Numbered from the stretch's first letter, positions 1-6,815 are shown. The stretch is 13,389 nucleotides of DNA from an uncultured Clostridia bacterium (GCA_947589655.1 CANQCE010000019.1:1-13389), one strand, 5' to 3'. Made by a program: numbers and translations. The notes: generated from the letters alone by a model not told the origin.

Positions 1-590
1 CCCATGCAGTTGAGGCATACATTGGCAGAAGCACAACCAAAGACACTCGACAAAACGCCCTTTTGGCCGTAAAACTTATTTTTGAAAATTTGGAGAGTGC
101 ATATCTTGACGGCAAAAACATTGTTGCACGCGAAAACATGCTGCACGCATCCTATCTTGCAGGGCTGGCGTTTACAAAAAGTTATGTTGGATATGTTCAC
201 GCTGTGGCACATTCTTTGGGTGGAAAATATAATGTTCCACATGGGCTTGCAAATGCAATAATTCTGCCTTATGTCTTAAAGAAATACGGCAGAAAAATTT
301 ATAAAAAGTTGTGGGAAATGGGCGTGTTTGCAGGCCTGTTTGACAAAACTACCCCAATTGAAATTGGCGCAAAACTTTTTGTGGAAAAAATTGAAAGCAT
401 GAACAAAAACATGGGAATCGGTCGCGGCATTGAACAGATTGAAGAAAAAGACATTCCTTCTCTTGCCGCAACTGCGGAAAAAGAGGCCAACCCTCTTTAT
501 CCTGTGCCAGTGCTTTACACGGCAAAACAATTGGAAGAAATTTATCGTGAGGTGAAAAATGGAAGCAAAAACAATACAAACAAAAATTAA
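1..590 (+). CDS. Iron-containing alcohol dehydrogenase, C-terminal half (5' end outside window)
   Basis: NAD(P)-dependent, metal-dependent interconversion of alcohols and aldehydes in the cytoplasm. Only the last 195 residues are present; the family is usually about 380-400. The frame is open from base 3 and begins HAVEAY, which matches the THAxExY metal-ligand motif. The second signature reads VHAVAHSLGG..VPHG, with His at local residues 66, 70 and 80. In E. coli FucO the equivalent 263/267/277 spacing holds the metal ligands (263, 277) and an active-site His. The TTG at 63 lies inside the conserved domain and is not a real start. The 3' end overlaps the aldehyde dehydrogenase start by 32 bp, which suggests coupled translation and a paired alcohol/aldehyde step. 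Family is firm; substrate is unknown. Confidence 0.93.
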   Translation, partial: HAVEAYIGRSTTKDTRQNALLAVKLIFENLESAYLDGKNIVARENMLHASYLAGLAFTKSYVGYVHAVAHSLGGKYNVPHGLANAIILPYVLKKYGRKIYKKLWEMGVFAGLFDKTTPIEIGAKLFVEKIESMNKNMGIGRGIEQIEEKDIPSLAATAEKEANPLYPVPVLYTAKQLEEIYREVKNGSKNNTNKN

Positions 591-1938
591 CAAACAACGC
601 AAATTTTTGGAAGCAACGCCTGTTATTCCAATAAAAAAACGTAAAGAGGCATTAAGAAAACTCCGCGACAATTTAAAGAAAATGACCCCAGAAATATCCG
701 CCGCTTTGCAGGCGGATTTGGGCAAGTGTGCCACCGAAAGTTACATGACCGAAATCGGTTTGGTGCTTGGCGAAATTTCTTATATGTTAAAACATTTGCA
801 CGGCCTTGCAAAGAAAAAATGCGTCTACACGCCTATCAGCAATTTCCCTGCAAAAAGCTTTGTTATGCCTTCTGCATATGGCGTTGTGCTTGTTATTAGC
901 CCTTGGAACTACCCTGTTTTACTTGCGCTCTCACCTCTTGTTGACGCAATCGCCGCCGGCAACACCGTTATTTTAAAGCCAAGTTCAAATTCTGTTAATG
1001 TAAGCAAAGTTTTAACAAAACTTATTTCTTCAAGTTTTGAAGAAGGTCATGCCACCACAATTTTGTGTAATTCAAAGGTGGATGGCGACACTTTGCTCGA
1101 GCAGGAATATGATTACATTTTTTACACTGGCAGCACACGCGTTGGGCAACTTGTTATGGAAAAGGCGGCAAAACATTTTACCCCTGTAACATTGGAAATG
1201 GGCGGAAAAAGCCCTTGCATTGTTGACGAAACCGCCAACCTTAAACTTGCCGCAAAAAGAATTGTGTTCGGAAAATTGTTAAATGCCGGTCAAACCTGCG
1301 TTGCCCCTGATTATGTTTACTGCCATGAAAGCGTGAAAGACAAACTTATTCAAGAAATATCCTGCGAAATTGTTAGGCAATATACCATTGACCCAATTTC
1401 TAATAAAAACTTCCCTAAAATTATTAATGAAAGGCAATATAATGGGCTTAAAAACCTTTTGCAAAATGGCAAGGTGGTTTTTGGCGGCAAGTTTGATGAC
1501 GACCAGAGAAAAATTGAGCCAACCATACTTTCTTCCACATTTAAAAGCGAAGAAATGAAATATGAAATTTTTGGACCTATTCTGCCAGTTGTCACTTTTA
1601 AAAATTTGCAAGAAGTGGTTAAAAATTTACGCTCGTTGCCAAAACCTCTGGCCCTTTACATTTTTTCAAATAAAAAACAAAATCAGGACTTTGTTCTCAC
1701 CTCTTGCCAGTTTGGCGGTGGCTGCGTGAACGACACAATTATGCACATTGCAAACAATCATTTTGGCTTTGGCGGTTTAAAGCAAAGCGGAATTGGTGCT
1801 TATCACGGCAAAGTGGGTTTTCAAACTTTTAGCCACCAAAAAAGTGTGGTGAAAAAACCAAACTGGATTGACCTTCCGCTGCGTTATCAACCTTTTAACA
1901 AAATAAAAAATTGGCTAATTAAATTGTTTTTAAAATAA
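559..1938 (+). CDS. Aldehyde dehydrogenase, class 3 / fatty-aldehyde type
   Basis: Oxidises an aldehyde to the acid with NAD(P)+. The protein has 459 residues, the short length typical of the ALDH3/YwdH/fatty-aldehyde branch rather than the ~490 of classical ALDHs. Catalytic residues are visible: Asn117 in PWNYP, Glu213 in LEMGGKSP and the nucleophile Cys247 in AGQTC. The FYTGSTRVG cofactor loop comes before Glu213. The C-terminal region carries FGFGGLKQSGIGAYHGKVGF and a short LPLRYQPFNK tail, both typical of class 3. The final residues (NWLIKLFLK) are basic and hydrophobic and could touch the membrane (inference). The start ATG has GAGGTG about 4 nt upstream, inside the end of the alcohol dehydrogenase gene. 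The YhhN gene follows after 36 bp. Family confidence is high; a long-chain fatty aldehyde substrate is an inference from class and neighbour. Confidence 0.95.
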   Translation: MEAKTIQTKINKQRKFLEATPVIPIKKRKEALRKLRDNLKKMTPEISAALQADLGKCATESYMTEIGLVLGEISYMLKHLHGLAKKKCVYTPISNFPAKSFVMPSAYGVVLVISPWNYPVLLALSPLVDAIAAGNTVILKPSSNSVNVSKVLTKLISSSFEEGHATTILCNSKVDGDTLLEQEYDYIFYTGSTRVGQLVMEKAAKHFTPVTLEMGGKSPCIVDETANLKLAAKRIVFGKLLNAGQTCVAPDYVYCHESVKDKLIQEISCEIVRQYTIDPISNKNFPKIINERQYNGLKNLLQNGKVVFGGKFDDDQRKIEPTILSSTFKSEEMKYEIFGPILPVVTFKNLQEVVKNLRSLPKPLALYIFSNKKQNQDFVLTSCQFGGGCVNDTIMHIANNHFGFGGLKQSGIGAYHGKVGFQTFSHQKSVVKKPNWIDLPLRYQPFNKIKNWLIKLFLK

Positions 1939-1974
1939 CAATTTAAAAAAATTGCTAAAAAAGTGAGGAAAATC

Positions 1975-2703
1975 ATGAAAAAAACTGCCTTTTTTGTGAA
2001 TTTGGCGTTCATTTTGCTTATTTGCGTGGGAGATTTGCTTTACATTTTAAAATCTTATAGCAACATTTTCCCAGCATTTAATGGTTTGTGGTTAAAAGGC
2101 CCAACCAGCGTGCTTTTTGTGCTGATGGGTGCTGTAAACCTGTATTTTGCATTGCACAATAAAATTTTCAATCTAAAATTTTGCATTCTTCTTCTTTGTG
2201 GGCTTTTCTTTGCCATGCTTGGAGATATTCTTTTAAACATCCATTTTATTACTGGGGCAATTTTATTCGCCATAGGCCATTTGTTCTTTTTTGCATCTTA
2301 TTGCTTTGTTTCAAAATTAAATTGGAAAGATTTAATTTGTGGCATTGCAATTTTCATCCCTTCGCTGCTGCTTATTGTGCTTGGCAAATTTTTTGATTAT
2401 GGCGGCGTGCTTATGGAAATTGTTTGCGTAATTTATGCGCTTGTAATTTCCTTTATGGTTGGAAAAGCCCTTTCAAATTTAATATCTGAAAACAATCTCC
2501 AAAACCTAATAACATTTTTAGGAAGCGCACTGTTTTTTATCTCCGACCTTATGCTGCTTTTAGGAAAGTTTGCAAACTTGCCAATAGTTGTGGACATTTT
2601 GTGCCTTGTCACCTACTACCCTGCTGAAATTTTGCTTGCACTTTCCATTTTGCTTAACTGCTCGCTATTTACAAAAACAAACAATGCGAGCAAAGAATTG
2701 TAA
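1975..2703 (+). CDS. YhhN/TMEM86 family membrane protein (lysoplasmalogenase-like)
   Basis: A 242-residue, very hydrophobic polytopic membrane protein with about eight helices. YhhN-family motifs are present: LGDILLN near residues 82-88, GAILFAIGHLFFF at 94-106, GSALFFISDLMLLLGKF at 183-199 and YYPAEILLALS at 214-224. Characterised members (mammalian TMEM86A/B, Legionella YhhN) hydrolyse the vinyl-ether bond of lysoplasmalogens, giving a fatty aldehyde and a glycerophospho-head group. ATG 1975 was chosen because AGTGAGGA sits 5-6 nt before it; the in-frame GTG at 1963 lies within that ribosome binding site. The aldehyde dehydrogenase gene lies just upstream and could use the aldehyde product, so an operon is likely. 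Family is well supported; enzymatic activity is not shown. Confidence 0.85.
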   Translation: MKKTAFFVNLAFILLICVGDLLYILKSYSNIFPAFNGLWLKGPTSVLFVLMGAVNLYFALHNKIFNLKFCILLLCGLFFAMLGDILLNIHFITGAILFAIGHLFFFASYCFVSKLNWKDLICGIAIFIPSLLLIVLGKFFDYGGVLMEIVCVIYALVISFMVGKALSNLISENNLQNLITFLGSALFFISDLMLLLGKFANLPIVVDILCLVTYYPAEILLALSILLNCSLFTKTNNASKEL

Positions 2704-2734
2704 AAAAAACATTAACAATGTTTGCACAAAAAGA

Positions 2735-2759
2735 AAAAGGCTGAATTACTCAGCCTTTT
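2735..2759. terminator. Bidirectional intrinsic terminator between convergent genes
   Basis: A perfect 10-bp stem (AAAAGGCTGA / TCAGCCTTTT) with a 5-nt ATTAC loop. Read on the minus strand it is followed by a T-rich tail (TTTTTCTTTTT); on the plus strand the tail is weaker. The 5' arm on the minus strand encodes the last codons of the XRE regulator, and its TAA stop lies in the loop. It serves the regulator and probably also the plus-strand YhhN operon. Confidence 0.8.
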
Positions 2760-3462
2760 CTTCTGTCTCGTTCTCGCCTTGTTTGCTTTCGTCAGATTGA
2801 TTTTTGCGAGGCGGATTTTTTCTGTCTTCTTTTTTATTTCTGCTTTTTCTAAGTTTTCCACCCCTTAACTTGATGCTAATTAAAAACGCCATGCAAAGCA
2901 CAATAACTTCATATGCCCCACCCAGAGCAAAAATGAATTCCATATGTTCAACATTCATAAGCGACAGATACAAAGCCGTGCAGATAAGCCATCCAAATGC
3001 AGACAGCGATATAATTTCAATATATTTATAAAGCACCCTTACAAAAATGACTATACTTAAAAAAGTAAACGGTGCAAGATACAAATAAATTAGCCAAATG
3101 TTAAAACCGCTTATCTCCGCCAAATGCAAGCCGTAAATAAGCGCCGTGCCAACTGCATACATAATTGCGTTGGCAAGCAAAAGCATGATAAGCCTAAATG
3201 CAAATTTTCTTGTGCGAGCACTTTTTGAAATTTTTTCTGTTTCAACATTTTCGGCAGAGCCAGAAAGCAAATCTTCAATTGTCACGCCATAAATTTTGGC
3301 AATTTTAGACAGCACAAAAGCATTGGGCATTGTTTCGCCATTTTCCCATTTGCTGATATTTTTATTGCTATAATTAAGCTTTTTTGCAAGTTCAAGTTGG
3401 CTTAACCCTGCATTCTTTCTGTATTTGCTTAAATTGTTTGCAAGTATCTCTTTTTCTTCCAT
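2746..3462 (-). CDS. XRE-family transcriptional regulator with four transmembrane helices
   Basis: A 238-residue protein. Residues 6-65 form a Cro/CI-type helix-turn-helix: LSKYRKNAGLSQLELAKKL, then the recognition region NYSNKNISKWENGETMPN and the closing IAKIYGVTIEDLL. A short linker leads to four predicted membrane helices (about 90-110, 122-145, 149-168, 176-197). The tail of about 40 residues is strongly charged (Lys/Arg then Glu). The layout indicates a DNA-binding protein tethered to the inner face of the membrane that may sense membrane state or a membrane ligand; no ligand is known. No Shine-Dalgarno is visible and the promoter places +1 at the ATG (separate entry). It diverges from the DegV gene, so autoregulation or control of that gene is possible but unproven. 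Confidence 0.88.
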   Translation of the reverse strand: MEEKEILANNLSKYRKNAGLSQLELAKKLNYSNKNISKWENGETMPNAFVLSKIAKIYGVTIEDLLSGSAENVETEKISKSARTRKFAFRLIMLLLANAIMYAVGTALIYGLHLAEISGFNIWLIYLYLAPFTFLSIVIFVRVLYKYIEIISLSAFGWLICTALYLSLMNVEHMEFIFALGGAYEVIVLCMAFLISIKLRGGKLRKSRNKKEDRKNPPRKNQSDESKQGENETEEKAE

Positions 3463-3468
3463 ACGGCT

Positions 3469-3497
3469 ATTATATCACCATTTTTAATGTATTTCAA
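3469..3497 (-). promoter_or_regulatory. Sigma-A promoter of the XRE regulator, apparently leaderless
   Basis: On the minus strand, TTGAAA (3497-3492) and TATAAT (3474-3469) are separated by exactly 17 bp, with an extended -10 TG at -15/-14 (TGATATAAT). Seven bases below the -10 is position 3462, the A of the regulator's ATG. No AGGAGG-like sequence lies between. The transcript is therefore predicted to start at or within one or two bases of the start codon. Confidence 0.78.
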
Positions 3498-3534
3498 AGC
3501 GTTTTTGCCCATAAAATATATAAATTCCCCAAAT

Positions 3535-3582
3535 AAGCGAACTGTTTTTTGTATGTTTAGAACAAAAATATAAAATTCGCTT
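3535..3582. promoter_or_regulatory. Imperfect inverted repeat at the DegV promoter, candidate operator
   Basis: AAGCGAA (3535-3541) is the reverse complement of TTCGCTT (3576-3582). Nested inside, TTTTTGT (3546-3552) pairs with ACAAAAA (3562-3568). A further 8-bp inverted pair, TTGTATGT (3549-3556) and ACATACAA (3602-3609), overlaps the -10 of the plus-strand promoter. These dyads lie between two divergent promoters and overlap the proposed -35, where an operator would be expected. They are A/T-rich, so chance is possible. Confidence 0.35.
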
Positions 3583-3610
3583 GTTAGTTTTTGGCAAAAT
3601 GACATACAAT
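3581..3610 (+). promoter_or_regulatory. Probable sigma-A promoter of the DegV gene
   Basis: TTGTTA (3581-3586) and TACAAT (3605-3610) are separated by 18 bp. The start site would be near 3617, giving a leader of roughly 39 nt that carries the AAGGAGATA ribosome binding site. Fair match to consensus. Confidence 0.5.
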
Positions 3611-3641
3611 TTGAACGTAAAGCAAAAACTTTTTTGTTTGC

Positions 3642-3650
3642 AAGGAGATA
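3642..3650 (+). promoter_or_regulatory. Ribosome binding site fixing the DegV start
   Basis: AAGGAGATA lies 5 nt before ATG 3656. It sets the start there rather than at the upstream in-frame TTG 3581, which falls in the promoter. Confidence 0.85.
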
Positions 3651-3655
3651 TTGAT

Positions 3656-4516
3656 ATGAACAAAGTTAAACTTATCACAGACAGTTGTTGCAGTTTTAGC
3701 CCAGAGGAGTTAAAAGAACTGGACATTGATTACATTGCCATGGACATTACTATAAACGGAACGTCTTTTAACAGTTTTGATGTCCCTGAAAAAGACCCAG
3801 AAAAATTTTATGATATGTTGGAAAAGGCAGAGCACTGCTCTACAAGTTGCATCAACACTTTTGCGTTTACAGAAATGTTTGAAAAATATGTAAATGCCGG
3901 CTACGATGTTATGTATATTGGCCTTTCTGGCGGCATGAGTTGCACAAACAACAATGCAAAACTTGTCGCAAGCGATGTGAACGAAAGGTTTGGCGAGCGA
4001 GTTTTTGTTGCCGACAGCCTTACAGGAAGTTATGGCGTTGCTCTTATGTTGCTGGGTGCAAAAAGGCTGATGGAAGAAGGGAAAAGTGCAAAACAGATTT
4101 GTGAAGCACTTGATAAAAATGGGTTGCGAGTTTATTCTATATTTATCCCTGGCGATTTGAAGTTTTTAAGACGCTCTGGCAGAATAAACAGATTTGCAGC
4201 AAGCATAGGCTCAATGCTTAAAATAGCCCCAGTTATCACGGCGAACGAAAAAGGCGAACTGAAATTGTTCTCCAAATGTTTGGGCAGAAAAAAGGCGCTT
4301 GAAACAATCAAAAAATATATTCTTGAAAACGCCGATTTGACCTCCGCCGACAAAATTTATATTGGGCACACTGGGCAAAAACAAGAAGCAGAAGATTTGG
4401 CAGCATTTGTTAAAAACAATTCCAAAAACAAAGATATAACCATTGGCTATATTGATTACACAATGGGTTGCAACTGCGGCCCAAAAACACTGGCAATCTT
4501 TGGATATTTAAAATAA
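3656..4516 (+). CDS. DegV family fatty-acid-binding protein (FakB-like)
   Basis: A cytosolic protein of 286 residues, the normal DegV length. Characterised members (FakB) bind a fatty acid and present it to the kinase FakA, which makes acyl-phosphate for phospholipid synthesis. DegV motifs are visible in order: ITDSCCSFSPE (7-17), the STSCINTF segment (62-69) replacing the usual TSQPSP, IGLSGGMSCTNNNA (88-101), ADSLTGSYG (119-127), and the hallmark DLKFLRRSGRINRFAASIGSMLKIAPVI (split at 167-180 and 181-194). The last motif, usually GxHxGPG, reads GCNCGPK (271-277), so Asn replaces the conserved His. The protein is rich in cysteine in these motifs. No FakA gene is adjacent, which is normal. 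Family is certain; ligand is inferred. Confidence 0.93.
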   Translation: MNKVKLITDSCCSFSPEELKELDIDYIAMDITINGTSFNSFDVPEKDPEKFYDMLEKAEHCSTSCINTFAFTEMFEKYVNAGYDVMYIGLSGGMSCTNNNAKLVASDVNERFGERVFVADSLTGSYGVALMLLGAKRLMEEGKSAKQICEALDKNGLRVYSIFIPGDLKFLRRSGRINRFAASIGSMLKIAPVITANEKGELKLFSKCLGRKKALETIKKYILENADLTSADKIYIGHTGQKQEAEDLAAFVKNNSKNKDITIGYIDYTMGCNCGPKTLAIFGYLK

Positions 4517-4590
4517 AGAAACTGCAAAATTAAACGCATGTTACCTGTGTAGAAGATAGAAAAATCTTTAAAACCACAGTAAAATTAATG

Positions 4591-4631
4591 AAAAAAAGTT
4601 TTTAACGCAGAAACGCTTAAAAACTTTTTTT
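4591..4631. terminator. Bidirectional intrinsic terminator, 15-bp A/T-rich stem
   Basis: A perfect 15-bp stem from 4591-4605 pairing with 4617-4631 encloses an 11-nt loop (CGCAGAAACGC). Seven T residues close the plus-strand arm and seven close the minus-strand arm. It lies between the convergent DegV gene and the membrane-sensor gene and can terminate both. Confidence 0.8.
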
Positions 4632-4664
4632 ACAAATAGAACATTTTAATTCCTTTATATCATT

Positions 4665-6137
4665 TTAATTTAATGGATTTATATAATACACATTAAATTT
4701 GCTTGGCGTGGCGTTTGTGTTAATGGTTCCTTCGTTATCAATCATTCCGTTCACCACATTTTGTTGCATATCAATCGCCTCAAAAAGAACATGACCTAAA
4801 TTGTCGGTTTTTATTGAGCTGAATAGCAAAGGCTCTGAAAAAGTTATATCGCTTTTTTCGCCAGTTGTAATTTCAACTTTAAAAATTTGTTGACTCTGGC
4901 AAAAATAAACATAGTCTTTGGTGACGGCATGGTTTATTATAGAATCATATGGATTGTTGGATGCCGCGAACACTTCTTCAATGGTAAATTTTACTTCGTC
5001 TTGCCAAGTGACTTTGTAAATTACGTTCCTATCTAGATAAAAATAACTGTTGCCCTCTTTTTTTATTAAATCAGATTTATTAAACCACTTCGTTGGTGCT
5101 GAATAGTCTGTTGGCACAACATCCCCTTCTTGATTTATACACATTGTTCCATCATTGTTATACGCAATTCCATTCATTGCCAAAGAAAATTCTGTATTTA
5201 GCACAGTTAAACCTTTCTTTTCATTGTAAACATAATATATATTTTCTAGACCAGAATAATATTGCTCGTATTTTTCAAGAAAAATATTGCCATATTTGTC
5301 AACAAAATAAGACCTAGCTGCCACAACTCCATATACATCTTTCACTTCTTCTTTTATTACTAAAACATCATTTTCAACTTTCGCCCTGCAAACATAAATA
5401 ACCATACCGTTGGAACCGCCTGTAGTAACGCCTAAAAAATATATTGCATCGTCACTTTCAGACATTTCAGTTAAAAGGCCGTTGTGAAAATTATAAGAAA
5501 TCTCAATCCCACTAAATCCAGTTGCGTGTAACGAATAAAATCTTCCAGTGGTGTTGTCTATAAGATAGGTTGGTTTTAATCTTTCGACATCAATTTCAGG
5601 ATAATAAAAGCCGAACTCATGGGTGTCTCCACCAGAATAAGAGAGCGGATAATCTTTTGGTGCAAATTGCACTATTGTGTATTTTTTGAACGAGCATATT
5701 CCAGTCAATTTGTAAGGAATTTCCTTTTCTTCTTTGTCGTCTTTGTGCTTTTTGTATTTTACACGCTCAACCTCGCCATTTTCATCAACGCCAATCAAAT
5801 AAGCCGGGCCGTTATTGTCATTTGCAAAAGTGATGGAGTTGGCGGATGCACTCCCCGTGCCTGCGGCGCCAGTTTCTACTCCTGCGCCAAGTGCGGAATA
5901 GTTTTCAAAATTTGCAATATACATTTTGTCCAAGTTGAACCCTTTTTCACCTAACGGCAACAAGCCAAGCGTCAGTCCAAGCACAACGGATACAATTATC
6001 ACCGCAGATAAAAACGCCGCAACAAACGCCAGCCTTTTTCTTTTTGCTGGCATAGTTTCTTTCTCTACGGGTTGCTTTTGCTGATATTCTTCCACTCTGC
6101 GAAAAACTTCGGCTGTTCTTTCTTTGTTTGTTTTCAT
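4665..6137 (-). CDS. Single-pass membrane protein with large extracytoplasmic domain, candidate anti-sigma factor/sensor
   Basis: I do not recognise this 490-residue protein. Residues 1-35 form a short charged cytoplasmic segment (KTNKERTAEVFRRVEEYQQ..KRKR). Residues 36-60 form one membrane helix, and about 430 residues face outside. A small-residue linker rich in Gly/Ala/Ser spans about 83-101 and a Lys/Asp/Glu patch spans about 127-139. The rest is beta-rich, with repeated units such as DDAIYFLGVTTGG, DKYGNIFLEKYE, KDYVYFCQSQQIF and DNLGHVLFEA that resemble beta-propeller blades (inference). The gene starts 10 bp after the ECF sigma stop, with AAGGAGGA as ribosome binding site; the upstream in-frame ATG at 6161 lies within the sigma gene. 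Position and topology suggest an anti-sigma factor that senses outside conditions, but no known anti-sigma domain (ZAS, RsgI) is seen. Confidence 0.72.
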   Translation of the reverse strand: MKTNKERTAEVFRRVEEYQQKQPVEKETMPAKRKRLAFVAAFLSAVIIVSVVLGLTLGLLPLGEKGFNLDKMYIANFENYSALGAGVETGAAGTGSASANSITFANDNNGPAYLIGVDENGEVERVKYKKHKDDKEEKEIPYKLTGICSFKKYTIVQFAPKDYPLSYSGGDTHEFGFYYPEIDVERLKPTYLIDNTTGRFYSLHATGFSGIEISYNFHNGLLTEMSESDDAIYFLGVTTGGSNGMVIYVCRAKVENDVLVIKEEVKDVYGVVAARSYFVDKYGNIFLEKYEQYYSGLENIYYVYNEKKGLTVLNTEFSLAMNGIAYNNDGTMCINQEGDVVPTDYSAPTKWFNKSDLIKKEGNSYFYLDRNVIYKVTWQDEVKFTIEEVFAASNNPYDSIINHAVTKDYVYFCQSQQIFKVEITTGEKSDITFSEPLLFSSIKTDNLGHVLFEAIDMQQNVVNGMIDNEGTINTNATPSKFNVYYINPLN

Positions 6138-6140
6138 CTT

Positions 6141-6148
6141 TCCTCCTT
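6141..6148 (-). promoter_or_regulatory. Strong ribosome binding site overlapping the sigma factor stop
   Basis: AAGGAGGA on the minus strand, 3 nt before ATG 6137. Its first base is the last A of the sigma factor's TAA, so the two genes are tightly linked and probably made in fixed ratio. It decides the start of the sensor gene. Confidence 0.85.
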
Positions 6149-6675
6149 TATTCCAACACAAAATTTTCTTGTTTAAGAATTTGATTTAACTTTTTCTTGG
6201 CACGAAATTTCAAATTTTTCACCGCACGGCTATCTACGCCAAGAATTTTGGCGATTTCGTCCTGCGAAAAACCCAGTATGTAATCAAGATACAAAACTTG
6301 GCTGTATTTTGCTTTAATTTTTTTCATGGCTTCATAAAGTTTTTTATCTTTCGCACTCTTTAAAATTTTGCTTTCTAAGCCTTCTTTATCAATCAAAACT
6401 TCGCTGTCAAGCGGAACCAAATGTTTGTTCTTGCGAAGATAATTTAAAGATTTATTTTTGGCGCACGTGTATAGATACGCCCTAAACTGATTGGTGCTAT
6501 CAAATTTAATGTCTCTGCAAATAATCTCAACAAAACAATCCATCATGATGTCTTCCGCTTCACGAATGTCTTTAAGATAGCCGTTTATAAAAATAATCAG
6601 AGCGTCTGCATAATCTTCAAAAGCACGTTCCAAATTGGTCTTGTCACTCAAGTTGTTAAATATTTCCGTTTCCAT
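6148..6675 (-). CDS. ECF-type RNA polymerase sigma factor
   Basis: A 175-residue protein, the usual ECF size. Region 2 covers about residues 15-85, with DIREAEDIMMDCFVEII (36-52) matching the core-binding helix and FRAYLYTCAKNKSLNYLRK (64-82) matching regions 2.3-2.4. Region 4 covers about 113-167: YSQVLYLDYILGFSQDEIAKIL then GVDSRAVKNLKFRAKKKL as the DNA-binding helix-turn-helix. Region 3 is absent, as expected for ECF. ATG 6675 was chosen because AGGGG lies 5 nt upstream; longer in-frame readings add an N-terminus unlike the family and run through the promoter. The membrane protein downstream is probably its regulator. No clear ECF-type autoregulatory promoter was found. Target genes are unknown. 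Confidence 0.92.
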   Translation of the reverse strand: METEIFNNLSDKTNLERAFEDYADALIIFINGYLKDIREAEDIMMDCFVEIICRDIKFDSTNQFRAYLYTCAKNKSLNYLRKNKHLVPLDSEVLIDKEGLESKILKSAKDKKLYEAMKKIKAKYSQVLYLDYILGFSQDEIAKILGVDSRAVKNLKFRAKKKLNQILKQENFVLE

Positions 6676-6680
6676 TCTTG

Positions 6681-6696
6681 CCCCTATGATAGTATA
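6681..6696 (-). promoter_or_regulatory. Extended -10 promoter and adjacent RBS of the sigma/sensor unit
   Basis: TGTTATACT provides an extended -10 (TATACT at 6696-6691). There is no good -35 at 16-18 bp. Start would be near 6684, inside the AGGGG ribosome binding site (6685-6681), giving a leader of only about 9 nt. The proximity could instead mean that the real promoter lies farther upstream. Confidence 0.4.
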
Positions 6697-6815
6697 ACAA
6701 ATCCGCAATGCAAAAGTCTCACTTTTTATCAAAAATTTTAACAACGACTAAAAAAACACACTTTCTGCAATGTCAAGAAATGCGTCAACAATCTTTTTTT
6801 TAATTTAAAAAGTTT

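Noticed and set aside
276..734. Minus-strand open frame opposite the ADH/ALDH junction
   Set aside because: It lies antisense to two well-supported genes, has no ribosome binding site and its translation is low-complexity Phe/Lys-rich.
1939..1954. CAATTT-AAAA-AAATTG hairpin between ALDH and YhhN as a terminator
   Set aside because: The stem is short and pure in A/T except one pair, has no T tract, and is followed at once by the YhhN ribosome binding site.
4545..4579. Nested stem-loop CTGTG/CACAG with AAGAT/ATCTT after the DegV stop, considered as a regulatory RNA
   Set aside because: The stems are only 5 bp each with large internal loops, and the real terminator lies immediately downstream.
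6765..6790. Minus-strand TTGACA and TTGACG as -35 boxes for the sigma gene
   Set aside because: No acceptable -10 lies 16-19 bp downstream of either one.
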